From Microvirga terricola (GTDB lineage: Bacteria > Pseudomonadota > Alphaproteobacteria > Rhizobiales > Beijerinckiaceae), in NCBI RefSeq assembly GCF_011777495.1, contig NZ_JAATJS010000001.1, positions 806,001 to 870,000 of the forward strand: a stretch of 64,000 nucleotides of DNA, in the 5' to 3' direction. The notes below the pieces were generated by a model that saw only the letters and a list, made by a program, of their open reading frames with translations, had not been told where the DNA came from and searched no databases. Both the position numbers and the translations under genes were made by a program. Positions 17,423-26,067 of the stretch are shown here, piece by piece; position 1 is the stretch's first letter, and the number at the start of each line of letters is the position of its first letter.

Positions 17423-18412
17423 ATGATCAGGATTGCCGTTTTGGGCGCTGGCCGCATCGGCCGCATTCACGGGCGCAACGCCGCCAATCATAAGGACGCC
17501 CGCGTTGTGGCGGTGGCCGATCCGCACTCCCCCTCCGCACAGGAGCTGGCGGCGGCAACCGGTGCCGAGGTCGCGTCACTCGACAGCATCGTCGAACGCT
17601 CCGACGTCGACGCCATTCTCATCTGCACGCCGACCACGACCCACGCTGACCTGATCGAGCGCGGCGCGCGCGCCGGCAAGGCGGTGTTCTGTGAGAAGCC
17701 GGTCGACCTGTCGAGCGAGCGCATTGTGGGCTGCCTCAGCGTAGTCGAGAAGGCCCGCACGCCGCTGATGATCGGCTTCAACCGCCGCTTCGACCCCAAC
17801 TTCGCGTCGCTCCGCAAGCGCCTGGCTGACGGCGAGGTCGGCGAGGTCGAACTCGTCACCATCCTCTCGCGCGACCCGAATCCCCCGCCGGTCAGCTATG
17901 TCCTGACCTCGGGCGGCCTCTTCCGGGACATGATGATCCATGATCTCGACATGGCGCGCTTCCTGCTGCTGGGCGACGAGCCGGTGGAAGTGCATGCGGT
18001 CGGCTCCTCCCTCGTAGATCCCGCCATCGGCCAGGCCGGTGACGTCGACACGGCGGCGGTCCTCTTGAAGACCGCCAAGGGCCGCATCGTGCAGATCTCC
18101 AATTCCCGCCGCGCCACTTACGGCTACGACCAGCGCATCGAGGTGCATGGCTCGAAAGGCATGATCCGGGCCGGCAACGTCCACCGCACCACGGTCGAAG
18201 TGGCGAACGGCTCCGGCATCGCCGCCGATCCGGTGCAGGACTTCTTCCTTCAGCGCTATGCCGACGCCTACAAGTCGGAGTTCGACGCGTTCATTGAGGG
18301 CATCAAGACGACCGGTAAGTTCGAGCCGACCGGCCAGGACGGCCTGAAGGCCCAGCGCCTCGCCGACGCGGCGACCGAGTCCGCGCAGACGGGTAAGCCG
18401 GTGAAAGTCTAA
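17423..18412 (+). CDS. iolG: Inositol 2-dehydrogenase
   Basis: A 329-residue Gfo/Idh/MocA-family NAD-dependent dehydrogenase that oxidises myo-inositol to scyllo-inosose, the first step of the pathway. The N-terminal Rossmann motif GAGRIGRIHG is at residues 8-17. The EKP catalytic-lysine motif lies in VFCEKPVDL near residue 95, and the conserved MIHDLDMARFLLG-type segment is near 175. The start was set at MIRIAVLG (17423), preceded by GGGGGAA, and the in-frame lead to 17363 carries the operator. It is monocistronic, ending in a terminator. Confidence 0.95.
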   Translation: MIRIAVLGAGRIGRIHGRNAANHKDARVVAVADPHSPSAQELAAATGAEVASLDSIVERSDVDAILICTPTTTHADLIERGARAGKAVFCEKPVDLSSERIVGCLSVVEKARTPLMIGFNRRFDPNFASLRKRLADGEVGEVELVTILSRDPNPPPVSYVLTSGGLFRDMMIHDLDMARFLLLGDEPVEVHAVGSSLVDPAIGQAGDVDTAAVLLKTAKGRIVQISNSRRATYGYDQRIEVHGSKGMIRAGNVHRTTVEVANGSGIAADPVQDFFLQRYADAYKSEFDAFIEGIKTTGKFEPTGQDGLKAQRLADAATESAQTGKPVKV

Positions 18413-18433
18413 TCAGCGCAAATATCGCTTTCG

Positions 18434-18464
18434 ATGGCCGGGCTCGTCCCGGCCATTTTTGTTT
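18434..18464 (+). terminator. Rho-independent terminator of iolG
   Basis: A perfect 9-bp stem ATGGCCGGG / CCCGGCCAT, 5-nt loop, then TTTTGTTT. It is located 22 bp after the iolG stop and before the convergent iolR. The sequence type recurs as a terminator in related genera. Confidence 0.9.
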
Positions 18465-18489
18465 ACGGCGATGCTTTGCTGCGGACCGC

Positions 18490-19338
18490 TTATCCCTCTG
18501 CGCGCTTCTCCGCTGTGCCGACGGCCAATGCCATGGCGAGCGCAAAGGACGCCGACAGAGAACGGAATGCGCCGAAATCGGCTTCGGCCACTTCAAGCCA
18601 CACATCGGCGCTCGGCACGAGCGGTGAGAAGGCGGAATCCGTGATCGCCACAACAGGAATGTTGCGCCGCGCGGCTGCCGTCGCGAGGTCGGCGGTGACA
18701 GGCGCGTAAGGGGTGAAGCTGATGGCGAGAACCGCATCGTGTTCGGTGGCGGTCGCCAGTTGCTCGGGGCCGAGCTGCGCGATGTGGTCGATCAGGATCG
18801 CCCGCACACCGAGCTTGCCGAACGCGTAAGCGCAATAGGCCGCGATGGGAAAGACACGCCGCGCGCCAAGAAGATAGATGGTGTTGGCCTTGGCCAGCGT
18901 CTCGATGGCGCGGGACAGTTCCTCCGGCCGCACGGACTCGCGCATACGGTTGAGCGAGATAGCGGCTGCATCCGCAAACCCTTCAAGAAGTGAGTTCGCG
19001 TGGACGTGATGCCCTTCGATGTCGCGCAAGGAGCGCAGGCGCTCGCGGTAATCGGGAAAGCGTTCGCGCAAGCGATCGCGAAAGATCTGCTGCAGATGCG
19101 AGAAGCCGTCATAGCCCAGACTTTTTGCAAAGCGGACGAGCGTCGAAGGCTGCACGCCGGCATGGTCTGCGATTCCGGCAACGGTCTGAAAGGCCATCTC
19201 CTCCGGATGCTCCAACGCGAATGCGGCAATCTGCTTGAGGCGCTTCGGCATCGTCTCGCGACGCGTCATCAAAAGCGCTCTCAGGCCCTCGTAATCTCCG
19301 GGGACGGCGTCCATGATTGCCTCTGCGCGAGCCTCCAT
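18490..19338 (-). CDS. iolR: MurR/RpiR family regulator, probable IolR
   Basis: A 282-residue transcription factor. The N-terminal RpiR helix-turn-helix is at about residues 25-100, with VAGIADHAGVQPSTLVRFAKSLG as recognition region. The C-terminal SIS sugar-isomerase domain (about 125-260; IYLLGARRVFPIAAYCAYAF) should sense a phosphorylated inositol intermediate. The ATG at 19338 has GAGGAAAA 3-4 bp upstream. A longer in-frame start at 19404 would run to within 5 bp of an operator, so it is less likely. It lies between iolG and the ABC importer, which supports the IolR assignment. Confidence 0.88.
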   Translation of the reverse strand: MEARAEAIMDAVPGDYEGLRALLMTRRETMPKRLKQIAAFALEHPEEMAFQTVAGIADHAGVQPSTLVRFAKSLGYDGFSHLQQIFRDRLRERFPDYRERLRSLRDIEGHHVHANSLLEGFADAAAISLNRMRESVRPEELSRAIETLAKANTIYLLGARRVFPIAAYCAYAFGKLGVRAILIDHIAQLGPEQLATATEHDAVLAISFTPYAPVTADLATAAARRNIPVVAITDSAFSPLVPSADVWLEVAEADFGAFRSLSASFALAMALAVGTAEKRAEG

Positions 19339-19408
19339 CGTTTTCCTCGTTCTCGGACGCCCTACCTTAGGCTGAGAAACGAGAGCTTGACACCGAATGT
19401 TCAAAAAT

Positions 19409-19423
19409 GGAACAAATATTCTA
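19409..19423. promoter_or_regulatory. Candidate IolR operator 3 (iolR side)
   Basis: GGAACAAATATTCTA shows the dyad GGAA-N6-TTC. It is 70 bp upstream of the iolR start and 30 bp centre-to-centre from the fourth site, the same geometry as in the iolC-iolG region. Confidence 0.5.
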
Positions 19424-19438
19424 AAGATATAAACAAAA

Positions 19439-19453
19439 GGTCCTTCCGTTCCA
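19439..19453. promoter_or_regulatory. Candidate IolR operator 4 (importer side)
   Basis: GGTCCTTCCGTTCCA keeps the CGTTCCA half-site perfectly, but its left arm is degenerate. It is 136 bp upstream of the binding-protein start codon. On its own it is weak; the 30-bp pairing with the site at 19409 makes it credible. Confidence 0.4.
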
Positions 19454-19589
19454 TTTGGGGCGAGCTGGATTGGCAGAGGAAACGCCGCACGATCGTGGTC
19501 CCATGCCGGGATCGCCTGTTTCTCCTTCTGCCTCGCCCGCGACCGGACACCGGCGCGGTTCTCAAACGGGGGCGTTTGGGAGGAAACAG

Positions 19590-20522
19590 ATGAAGTCTTT
19601 CATCACCGGTCTCGCTGCCGCGGCAGCCTTGACCCTCGCCGCCGCCGTCCCGGCCTCGGCGCAAGACGCTCGCATCATCGTCGTCAGCCATGGCCAGGCC
19701 AACGATCCGTTCTGGTCCGTCGTCAAGAACGGTGTCACGGCGGCGGGCAAGGACATGAATGTCCAGGTCGATTACCGTGCGCCCGAAACCTTCGACATGG
19801 TCGCCATGGGCCAGCTGATCGACGCGGCCATCAACCAGAAGCCCGCCGGGCTCATCGTCTCGATTCCGGATGCCTCCGCGCTCGGACCGTCGATCAAGAA
19901 GGCGGTGGCCGCCGGCATTCCGGTCATCTCGATGAATTCGGGTTCGGATGTCTCGAAGGGGTTGGGCGCGCTGCTCCATGTCGGTCAGGACGAGGCCGAT
20001 GCCGGCCGCGCTGCGGGTGCGAAACTCAAAGAGATGGGCGGCAAGGTCGGGCTTTGCGTCAACCACGAGGTCGGCAACGTCTCCCTCGACCTCCGCTGCA
20101 AGGGCTTTGCGGAAGGGTTCGGCGGCAAGGTGACCGTGCTTCCGGTCTCCAACGATCCGGCCGATGTGCGCGCGAAGGTCAAGGCGGCGCTCTCCGCCGA
20201 TGCCTCCATCGACACCGTCATGGCGCTCGGCGCTTCGCTTGCCGGTGAACCGTCCGCGGCCGCCGTCAAGGATGTGGGCCGGGCCGTCAAGGTCGCCTCC
20301 TTCGACCTCTCCGCGAACTTCCTCAAGAGCATCGCGGCAGGAGAAGCCACCTTCGCGGTCGATCAGCAGCAATATCTCCAGGGCTACCTGCCGGTCGCGT
20401 TTCTGGCGCTCAATGCCAAATACGGTCTGATCCCGGGTGGCAACGTTCCGTCCGGCCCCAACCTGATCACCAAGGACAAGGCGGCCCAGGTGGTCGATCT
20501 CTCCGCCAAGGGCATCCGCTAA
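19590..20522 (+). CDS. ibpA: Sugar (inositol-type) ABC transporter binding protein
   Basis: A 310-residue periplasmic binding protein of the CUT2/ribose type (PBP1 fold). The signal peptide is residues 1 to about 24 (LAAAAALTLAAAVPASA-Q). Mature landmarks are IIVVSHGQANDPFWSVVKNG and the hinge segments IPVISMNSG and VASFDLS. The ATG at 19590 has a GGGAGGAAAC site. An inositol substrate is inferred from position between iolR and the importer genes; related loci carry ibpA-iatA-iatP. A strong stem-loop separates it from the permease gene. Confidence 0.9.
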   Translation: MKSFITGLAAAAALTLAAAVPASAQDARIIVVSHGQANDPFWSVVKNGVTAAGKDMNVQVDYRAPETFDMVAMGQLIDAAINQKPAGLIVSIPDASALGPSIKKAVAAGIPVISMNSGSDVSKGLGALLHVGQDEADAGRAAGAKLKEMGGKVGLCVNHEVGNVSLDLRCKGFAEGFGGKVTVLPVSNDPADVRAKVKAALSADASIDTVMALGASLAGEPSAAAVKDVGRAVKVASFDLSANFLKSIAAGEATFAVDQQQYLQGYLPVAFLALNAKYGLIPGGNVPSGPNLITKDKAAQVVDLSAKGIR

Positions 20523-20530
20523 TTCCGACC

Positions 20531-20563
20531 CGCGAGCCCGCGATCACCTTTCGCGGGCTCGCG
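20531..20563 (+). promoter_or_regulatory. Intercistronic stem-loop after binding-protein gene
   Basis: A 13-bp perfect inverted repeat, CGCGAGCCCGCGA with a 7-nt loop and its exact complement. It starts 9 bp after the binding-protein stop and ends 26 bp before the permease start. Only a short ATTTT follows. It fits a processing or partial-termination hairpin that raises binding-protein mRNA over the distal genes. Confidence 0.75.
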
Positions 20564-20589
20564 CATTTTCTCGTCTGAAGGAGATGCCC

Positions 20590-21729
20590 ATGACGGACAT
20601 TAGCCATGTCACGGGCCATACGCCCGCCGAAGAGATCAAAAAGATCCAGGATGAGCGGCTGAAGGAGGTCTCCTTCATCACCAAGATTATGCGGCGCCCT
20701 GAGCTTGGCGCGCTTGCGGGCCTCGTCCTTGTCACGATCTTCTTCATCGCCACCGCGGACCCCTCGATGTTCACGCTCGCGGGCATGATGAACATTCTCT
20801 CGCCCGCAGCCCAGCTCGGCATCCTGGCGATTGCCGCAGCGCTTCTCATGATCGGCGGCGAGTTCGATCTCTCCATTGGCTCCATGGTTGCCTTCGCCGG
20901 TCTCATCTTCGGCTCGTTCTTGATACTCACCGGCTGGCCGCTGCTTATAGCGATTGCCGCGACATTGGTGGTCGCGGCGCTGCTCGGCGGCTTGAACGGT
21001 CAGCTCGTCATTCGCACCAAGCTTCCGTCATTCATCGTGACGCTCGCCTTTCTCTTCATCCTGCGCGGCCTCTCGCTGGTTGGCCTCAAATGGGCGACCG
21101 GCGGCTCGACGCAGATGCGCGGCATTGGCGACAATGCGGGCGAGGGATGGGTGCGGGAGATGTTTTCCGGCAATGCGCTGGAAGCCCTGTTCTCGTGGCT
21201 TGCAGCGCAAAACATTATCGCCAAGTTTCCGAACGGCACACCGACCGTGACGGGCGTTCCGGTCTCCATCGTCTGGTTCATTCTTTTCGCCATCGCCGCG
21301 ACCTGGGTGCTGCTGCGCACCCGTGCGGGCAACTGGATCTTTGCTTCTGGCGGGGATGCCAATGCGGCGCGCAATTCCGGCGTGCCAGTCGACCGGGTAA
21401 AGACCGGACTCTTTATGCTCACCGCCTGCGCGGCAGCTTTGGTTGCGATCCTCACCGTACTCGATGCGGGTTCGACGGATTCACGGCGCGGCTTCCAGAA
21501 GGAATTCGAGGCGATCATTGCCGCTGTCATCGGGGGCTGCCTACTCACCGGCGGCTATGGCTCCGCCATCGGCGCGTTCTTCGGTGCGATCATCTTTGGC
21601 ATGGTCTCGATTGGGTTGACCTATACGCGCTTCGATTCCGACTGGTTCCAGGTCTTCTTGGGCGCGATGCTGCTGCTTGCGGTTCTCTTCAACAACTTCA
21701 TTCGCCGCAAGGTGACGGGAGAGCGCTGA
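20590..21729 (+). CDS. iatP: Sugar (inositol-type) ABC transporter permease
   Basis: A 379-residue inner-membrane permease of the CUT2 (RbsC/BPD_transp_2) family with about ten hydrophobic segments. Typical segments are [20 protein letters not shown] and [20 protein letters not shown] long extracytoplasmic insert of about 50 residues (about 165-215) is present. AAGGAG directly abuts an ATG at 20584 but is 6 bp from the ATG at 20590, which I take as the start. Its stop overlaps the ATPase start (TGATG). Confidence 0.9.
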   Translation: MTDISHVTGHTPAEEIKKIQDERLKEVSFITKIMRRPELGALAGLVLVTIFFIATADPSMFTLAGMMNILSPAAQLGILAIAAALLMIGGEFDLSIGSMVAFAGLIFGSFLILTGWPLLIAIAATLVVAALLGGLNGQLVIRTKLPSFIVTLAFLFILRGLSLVGLKWATGGSTQMRGIGDNAGEGWVREMFSGNALEALFSWLAAQNIIAKFPNGTPTVTGVPVSIVWFILFAIAATWVLLRTRAGNWIFASGGDANAARNSGVPVDRVKTGLFMLTACAAALVAILTVLDAGSTDSRRGFQKEFEAIIAAVIGGCLLTGGYGSAIGAFFGAIIFGMVSIGLTYTRFDSDWFQVFLGAMLLLAVLFNNFIRRKVTGER

Positions 21730-22514
21730 TGGACAAGAATGTTCCGCTCATCGAGTTCCGCGATCTCGTGAAACATTTCGGATCGGTGATCGCTCTTTCC
21801 GGCGTGTCGCTGTCCGTCCAACGCGGGGAGGTGATGTGCCTGCTCGGCGACAACGGTGCGGGAAAGTCGACGCTCATCAAGACGCTCTCCGGCGTTCACA
21901 GACCGACCTCGGGCGAGGTCCTGGTCGATGGGCATCATATGACCTTCACGAGCCCGCGGGATGCGCTCGATGCGGGCATCGCTACCGTCTATCAGGATCT
22001 GGCGATGATCCCGCTTATGTCGGTGACGCGTAATTTCTTCATGGGCCGCGAACCGGTGAAAGGTATCTGGCCTTTCCGCAACGTGGACTTCGACCATTGC
22101 GACGCCGTCACCCGCGAGGAGATGCTCAAGATCGGCATCGACGTGCGCGATCCGCATCAGGCGGTAGGGACACTCTCCGGCGGCGAGCGGCAATGCGTGG
22201 CGATTGCCCGTGCGGTCTATTTTGGCGCCAAGGTGCTGATCCTCGACGAGCCCACCTCCGCGCTCGGCGTGGCGCAGACATCGATGGTGCTGAAATACAT
22301 CCACCAAGTGCGAAGCAAAGGGCTCGGCGTCATCTTCATCACGCACAATGTGCGTCACGCCTATGCGGTGGGTGACCGCTTCACCGTTCTCAATCGCGGC
22401 AAGACATTGGGCACATACGCCAAGTCGGACATTGCGATCGATGAATTGCAAAATCTCATGGCCGGCGGCAAGGAGCTGCAGGCCCTCTCAAGCGAACTCG
22501 GCGGAATGGTATGA
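21729..22514 (+). CDS. iatA: Sugar (inositol-type) ABC transporter ATPase, single domain
   Basis: A 261-residue ABC ATPase: Walker [11 protein letters not shown]-loop VYQDLAM, signature LSGGERQ, Walker [12 protein letters not shown]-loop ITHN. It has one nucleotide-binding domain, unlike the tandem-domain RbsA/XylG type of about 500 residues, so it must act as a homodimer, as in the rhizobial FrcA type. Its ATG overlaps the permease stop by 1 bp, and its stop overlaps the next start (ATGA). Confidence 0.92.
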   Translation: MDKNVPLIEFRDLVKHFGSVIALSGVSLSVQRGEVMCLLGDNGAGKSTLIKTLSGVHRPTSGEVLVDGHHMTFTSPRDALDAGIATVYQDLAMIPLMSVTRNFFMGREPVKGIWPFRNVDFDHCDAVTREEMLKIGIDVRDPHQAVGTLSGGERQCVAIARAVYFGAKVLILDEPTSALGVAQTSMVLKYIHQVRSKGLGVIFITHNVRHAYAVGDRFTVLNRGKTLGTYAKSDIAIDELQNLMAGGKELQALSSELGGMV

Positions 22515-23650
22515 CCAGACTCGGCATCGGCCTCATCGGCACCGGCTATATGGGCAAGTGCCATGCGCTGGCATGGAACGCGGTCGCGCTGGTCTTCGGC
22601 GACATGGCTCGCCCGCACCTCGCGGTGCTGGCGGAGGCGTCCCAAGAGTTGGCGGAGCGCAAGGCGCGCGAATTGGGATTTGGCCGCGCGACGGGCGATT
22701 GGCGTTCGCTCGTGACCGATCCGGCGGTGGACGTCGTGTCGATCACCACGCCAAATGCGTTTCATCCCGATATGGCGATTGCGGCGCTGGAAGCGGGCAA
22801 GCATGTGTGGTGTGAAAAGCCCATGGCGACGAAGCCGGCCGATGCGGAGCGCATGCTTGCGGCGGCGCGTGCTTCCGACAAGGTCGCGGCGCTTGGCTAT
22901 AACTACATCCAAAATCCGGTGATCGGTCTGATCCGTCGTCTCCTGAAGGACGATACCATCGGCGAAGTGAACCACGTCCGTTTCGAGATGGACGAGGACT
23001 TCATGGCGAATCCGGAGGACCTTTTTTATTGGAAGAGCGAGGCGACCTCTGGCCACGGCGCGCTCGACGATTTCGGCGTGCACGCACTCAGTCTCATCTG
23101 GACTCTGTTCGGTGGCGTGCGCCGCGTCTGCGGTCACATGGCCAAACCTTATGCGGATCGCCCGCTGCAAGGCGGTGGTCGCCGCGCGGTCGAGACCTAT
23201 GATATCGCAACGACGCTGATCGAACTGGAGAACGGCGCATCCGGCATCATCGCGCTCAATCGCTCCGCCTGGGGCCGCAAGGGGCGCATCGCCATGCAGC
23301 TTTTCGGCGCGAAGGGCAGCATCGTTTACGACCAGGAGCGCATGAACGAGGTGCAGCTTTACACGACGGATCTTGCGAAAGAGACGCAAGGGTTTCGCAC
23401 GATCCTCACATCGCCGCTGCATCCGCCATACGACAAGTTTATCCCCGCCCCCGGTCATGGCCTCGGATTCAACGAACTGAAGATCATCGAATGCCGCGCC
23501 CTCATCGGCCGCATCAACGGCGAGGCGACGACGCTGATCGATTTCGAGGACGGCATCCGCATCGAACGCACCGTTGATGCCATGGCGCGCAGCGCGCACG
23601 AAGGACGCTGGGTCGAGATTGCAGCGAGCGCGACCGCAGCGGCGGCGTGA
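22511..23650 (+). CDS. Gfo/Idh/MocA family oxidoreductase
   Basis: A 379-residue NAD(P)-dependent dehydrogenase. The Rossmann motif [13 protein letters not shown] is at residues 7-19, the EKPMATKP catalytic lysine is near residue 98, and the C-terminal substrate domain contains [15 protein letters not shown]. It starts inside the stop of the importer ATPase gene (ATGA). A substrate brought in by that importer is therefore likely: an inositol stereoisomer such as scyllo- or D-chiro-inositol, or a methylated inositol. The exact substrate cannot be read from the sequence. It is only distantly similar to iolG. Confidence 0.88.
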   Translation: MTRLGIGLIGTGYMGKCHALAWNAVALVFGDMARPHLAVLAEASQELAERKARELGFGRATGDWRSLVTDPAVDVVSITTPNAFHPDMAIAALEAGKHVWCEKPMATKPADAERMLAAARASDKVAALGYNYIQNPVIGLIRRLLKDDTIGEVNHVRFEMDEDFMANPEDLFYWKSEATSGHGALDDFGVHALSLIWTLFGGVRRVCGHMAKPYADRPLQGGGRRAVETYDIATTLIELENGASGIIALNRSAWGRKGRIAMQLFGAKGSIVYDQERMNEVQLYTTDLAKETQGFRTILTSPLHPPYDKFIPAPGHGLGFNELKIIECRALIGRINGEATTLIDFEDGIRIERTVDAMARSAHEGRWVEIAASATAAAA

Positions 23651-23666
23651 GCGACGCCCCAGACGC

Positions 23667-24320
23667 TTAAACAAACGCCTCGCCCACAAGGAACGGGTTG
23701 GTGCGGCGTTCCTCGCCAAGCATGCTCATGGGGCCGTGGCCGCAGATGAAGGCGATGTCGTCGCCAAGCGGCAGGAGCTTGTCCTTGATCGAGCGCATCA
23801 GCGTCTTGCCGTCGCCGCCAGGAAGATCGACGCGGCCGACCGAGCCCTGAAAGAGTACGTCGCCCACGATGGCGAAGCGCTGCGACGGGGAGACGAAAAC
23901 GACGCTGCCCGGCGAGTGGCCGGGGCAGTGCAGCACCTCAAGCGCGACTTCGCCGACCTGGACCGTATCGCCCTCGTTGAGCCACCGATCCGGCGTGACG
24001 GCGCGCGCGCCCTCGATGCCGTACATCAGGCCCGTTTCGGGGAGCCGGTCGAGCAGGAAGCGGTCGGCCTCGTGCGGCCCCTCGACCGGCACGCCCAGCT
24101 CTTCTTTCAGGTCGGCGGCGCCGGCGGCGTGGTCGATATGGCCGTGGGTGAGAAGGATCCGCTCCACGGTGACGCCGTTCTGGGCGATGGCCTGGCGGAT
24201 ATGGTCGAGATCGCCGCCCGGATCGATCACGACGCCTTTTTTCGTCTCCTCGCTCCACAGCAGCGTGCAGTTCTGCTGGAAGGGCGTCACAGGAATGATG
24301 GCGGCGCGAAGATTGGGCAC
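23667..24320 (-). CDS. MBL-fold metallo-hydrolase (glyoxalase II-like, YcbL type)
   Basis: A 217-residue hydrolase. The metal-binding motif THGHIDHAAG is at about residues 56-65. Further ligands lie in CPGHSPGS and IVGDVLFQGSVGR, and the C-terminal FICGHGP. The best start is GTG at 24320 (VPNLRAAIIPV), with AAGGGA 7 bp upstream. This gives the usual length, whereas the ATG frame to 24554 adds about 78 unrelated residues. A role in thioester or S-D-lactoylglutathione-like hydrolysis is inferred from the family. It converges with the importer operon. Confidence 0.88.
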   Translation of the reverse strand: MPNLRAAIIPVTPFQQNCTLLWSEETKKGVVIDPGGDLDHIRQAIAQNGVTVERILLTHGHIDHAAGAADLKEELGVPVEGPHEADRFLLDRLPETGLMYGIEGARAVTPDRWLNEGDTVQVGEVALEVLHCPGHSPGSVVFVSPSQRFAIVGDVLFQGSVGRVDLPGGDGKTLMRSIKDKLLPLGDDIAFICGHGPMSMLGEERRTNPFLVGEAFV

Positions 24321-24568
24321 GAAAAGATCCCTTATTGGTTCAATCCCCACATAAGGCCTGAGGCGGGCGGATTGAAGCCCCGCCACGTGGGGGCGGGGCA
24401 TCGAAAATTGGCCTTCGCGAAAAGTGTTGCGGCGCACGGTCTGGACGATGACGCAGAGGAATATATGTTTGCGGAATGATAGAACGTAGCCCTTCAGCCG
24501 CAAACGCGGTATGAGGCGGGCTTCCCCAACCGAATCCTTTCGGCAACGCCGCATTCAGAGCATCGACC

Positions 24569-25102
24569 ATGGACAAATCCCGCGAGCCTCTTCTTACGCC
24601 CGACGCCGGCAAGCTTGTCAGCAAGGCCGTCGGTCTAACCCAGACGGCGCTCGCCTCCGAGGCGGGGCAGGCCGTGCGTGCGGCCATCGCCAAGGGCCAG
24701 GACGGGTTGATGGAGCATCTCTCGAAGGCTGCCGAGAGACATGCTCCGAACCCCCTGATCCAGGCGCGCATGCTGCTGGCCGAGCAAAGCCAGAACTTTG
24801 ATGCGATGCGCTCCGCCATCGGCAAGATCGGCGAATCCCTCGAGCACCTGAACCAGGCGCCCGTCGACAAGCAGGTCCAGACGCCCCATGTGGCAGCGCT
24901 TCTGAACGCGCAGGCCGAGGCCATCCAGGGCCTGACCCTGCTGATGCTCAAAGGCCAGCAGGTGCAGACCGAACTCGCCAACGCCATCGACGGACAGTCG
25001 CGCGGCGGTGCGGCGGCAGGGATGCCCAAGTGGGTCTATTACGCCATGGGCGGCATGATGATCTGGAGCTTGCTCACCATGGTGTTCTCGACGATTTTCT
25101 AA
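24569..25102 (+). CDS. Tail-anchored protein of unknown function
   Basis: A 177-residue protein that I do not recognise. Residues 1-145 are soluble and largely helical (e.g. LLNAQAEAIQGLTLLMLKGQ). Residues about 153-175 form a single C-terminal membrane helix (WVYYAMGGMMIWSLLTMVFS) that reaches the C-terminus, a tail-anchor arrangement. There is no signal peptide. The DUF533-like gene follows on the same strand 86 bp later, so the two may work together. Confidence 0.7.
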   Translation: MDKSREPLLTPDAGKLVSKAVGLTQTALASEAGQAVRAAIAKGQDGLMEHLSKAAERHAPNPLIQARMLLAEQSQNFDAMRSAIGKIGESLEHLNQAPVDKQVQTPHVAALLNAQAEAIQGLTLLMLKGQQVQTELANAIDGQSRGGAAAGMPKWVYYAMGGMMIWSLLTMVFSTIF

Positions 25103-25188
25103 CCAGCGGAAGCGGCGCGTCTTGCCGCATCATTGAGCCGATCCATTATTGTCAACGTATCGCGTGAGACCGCGCCGGGGGGCAAACC

Positions 25189-26067
25189 GTGTTCGACGCC
25201 AAAAAACTTCTCGATGCTCTGGGAACGCCGACCGGGACGGCGGGACAGGCCACGACGCCGGCGGCAGCGCCGGCCCCCGCTCCCGCGTCCTCCGATGAGG
25301 GCAAGAAGGCCGCCAACCCGCTCGGCGCGGGAACGCTTTTGAGCGACCTCATCGGCATTGCCAATCGCCCGTCGCCGCCCGCAGGTTCGGAAGCGAGCGA
25401 CGGCGAGCAGCCCGCCAAACCCAAGGCGCCACCGCCGGCGGATCTGACGGATCTTCTGATCGGGAAGGCGCAGGAATATCTCAAAACCCCGCAAGGCAAT
25501 GCCGCCGTCAGCGCGGTCGTGGTCGGCCTGACCAAGGTGGTCGCGAATTCCGAGACAGGGAAAAAGCTCACCGCCTCTGCGAAGGCGAAGGGCACCGCGC
25601 TCTTCAACCGCTTCGTGAACAAGGGCGCATCCGGCGCGCCGTTGATCGAAGGCGAAGCCAGCGCGCCGCAAGCAGCGTTGCCGCCGCCCGTCGTGACGAG
25701 CGATGAGGCTGGCGATATCGCTCTTCTGATCGTGCGCGCGATGATAGCGGCTGCCGCTGCCGACGGGCGCATCGACGATGGTGAGCGCGCGCGTATTCTC
25801 GGCACGCTCAAACAGGCGGGCATCGACGGCGAGGGCGTGCACATCATCGAAGCGGAACTCGCCCGCCCGGCGAGTGTCGCCGACCTCGCGGCAGCGGTGA
25901 AGACGCCGGAAGCCGCGGTGCAGGTCTATACCGCTGCGCGGCGCGTCATTACACCCAACACCGTGGAGGAGCGCGTCTTTCTCGCGCATCTGTCTGGCGC
26001 GCTTGGGCTCGATCCGCGCGTCGTCGCACAAATCGACGCGGCCGCGTCAGGTGTGGTCACCGACTGA
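25189..26067 (+). CDS. DUF533/TerB-like protein
   Basis: A 292-residue protein. Residues 15-90 are a low-complexity Ala/Pro-rich linker. A possible helical hairpin lies at about 100-130. The C-terminal domain (about 170-290) matches the DUF533/TerB-like all-helical fold: IALLIVRAMIAAAAADGRID with the acidic DGRIDDGER turn. Family members are linked loosely to tellurite resistance or envelope stress, without a known reaction. The start is GTG at 25189 after a G-rich stretch. Its 3' end overlaps the convergent Nudix gene by 21 bp. Confidence 0.78.
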   Translation: MFDAKKLLDALGTPTGTAGQATTPAAAPAPAPASSDEGKKAANPLGAGTLLSDLIGIANRPSPPAGSEASDGEQPAKPKAPPPADLTDLLIGKAQEYLKTPQGNAAVSAVVVGLTKVVANSETGKKLTASAKAKGTALFNRFVNKGASGAPLIEGEASAPQAALPPPVVTSDEAGDIALLIVRAMIAAAAADGRIDDGERARILGTLKQAGIDGEGVHIIEAELARPASVADLAAAVKTPEAAVQVYTAARRVITPNTVEERVFLAHLSGALGLDPRVVAQIDAAASGVVTD

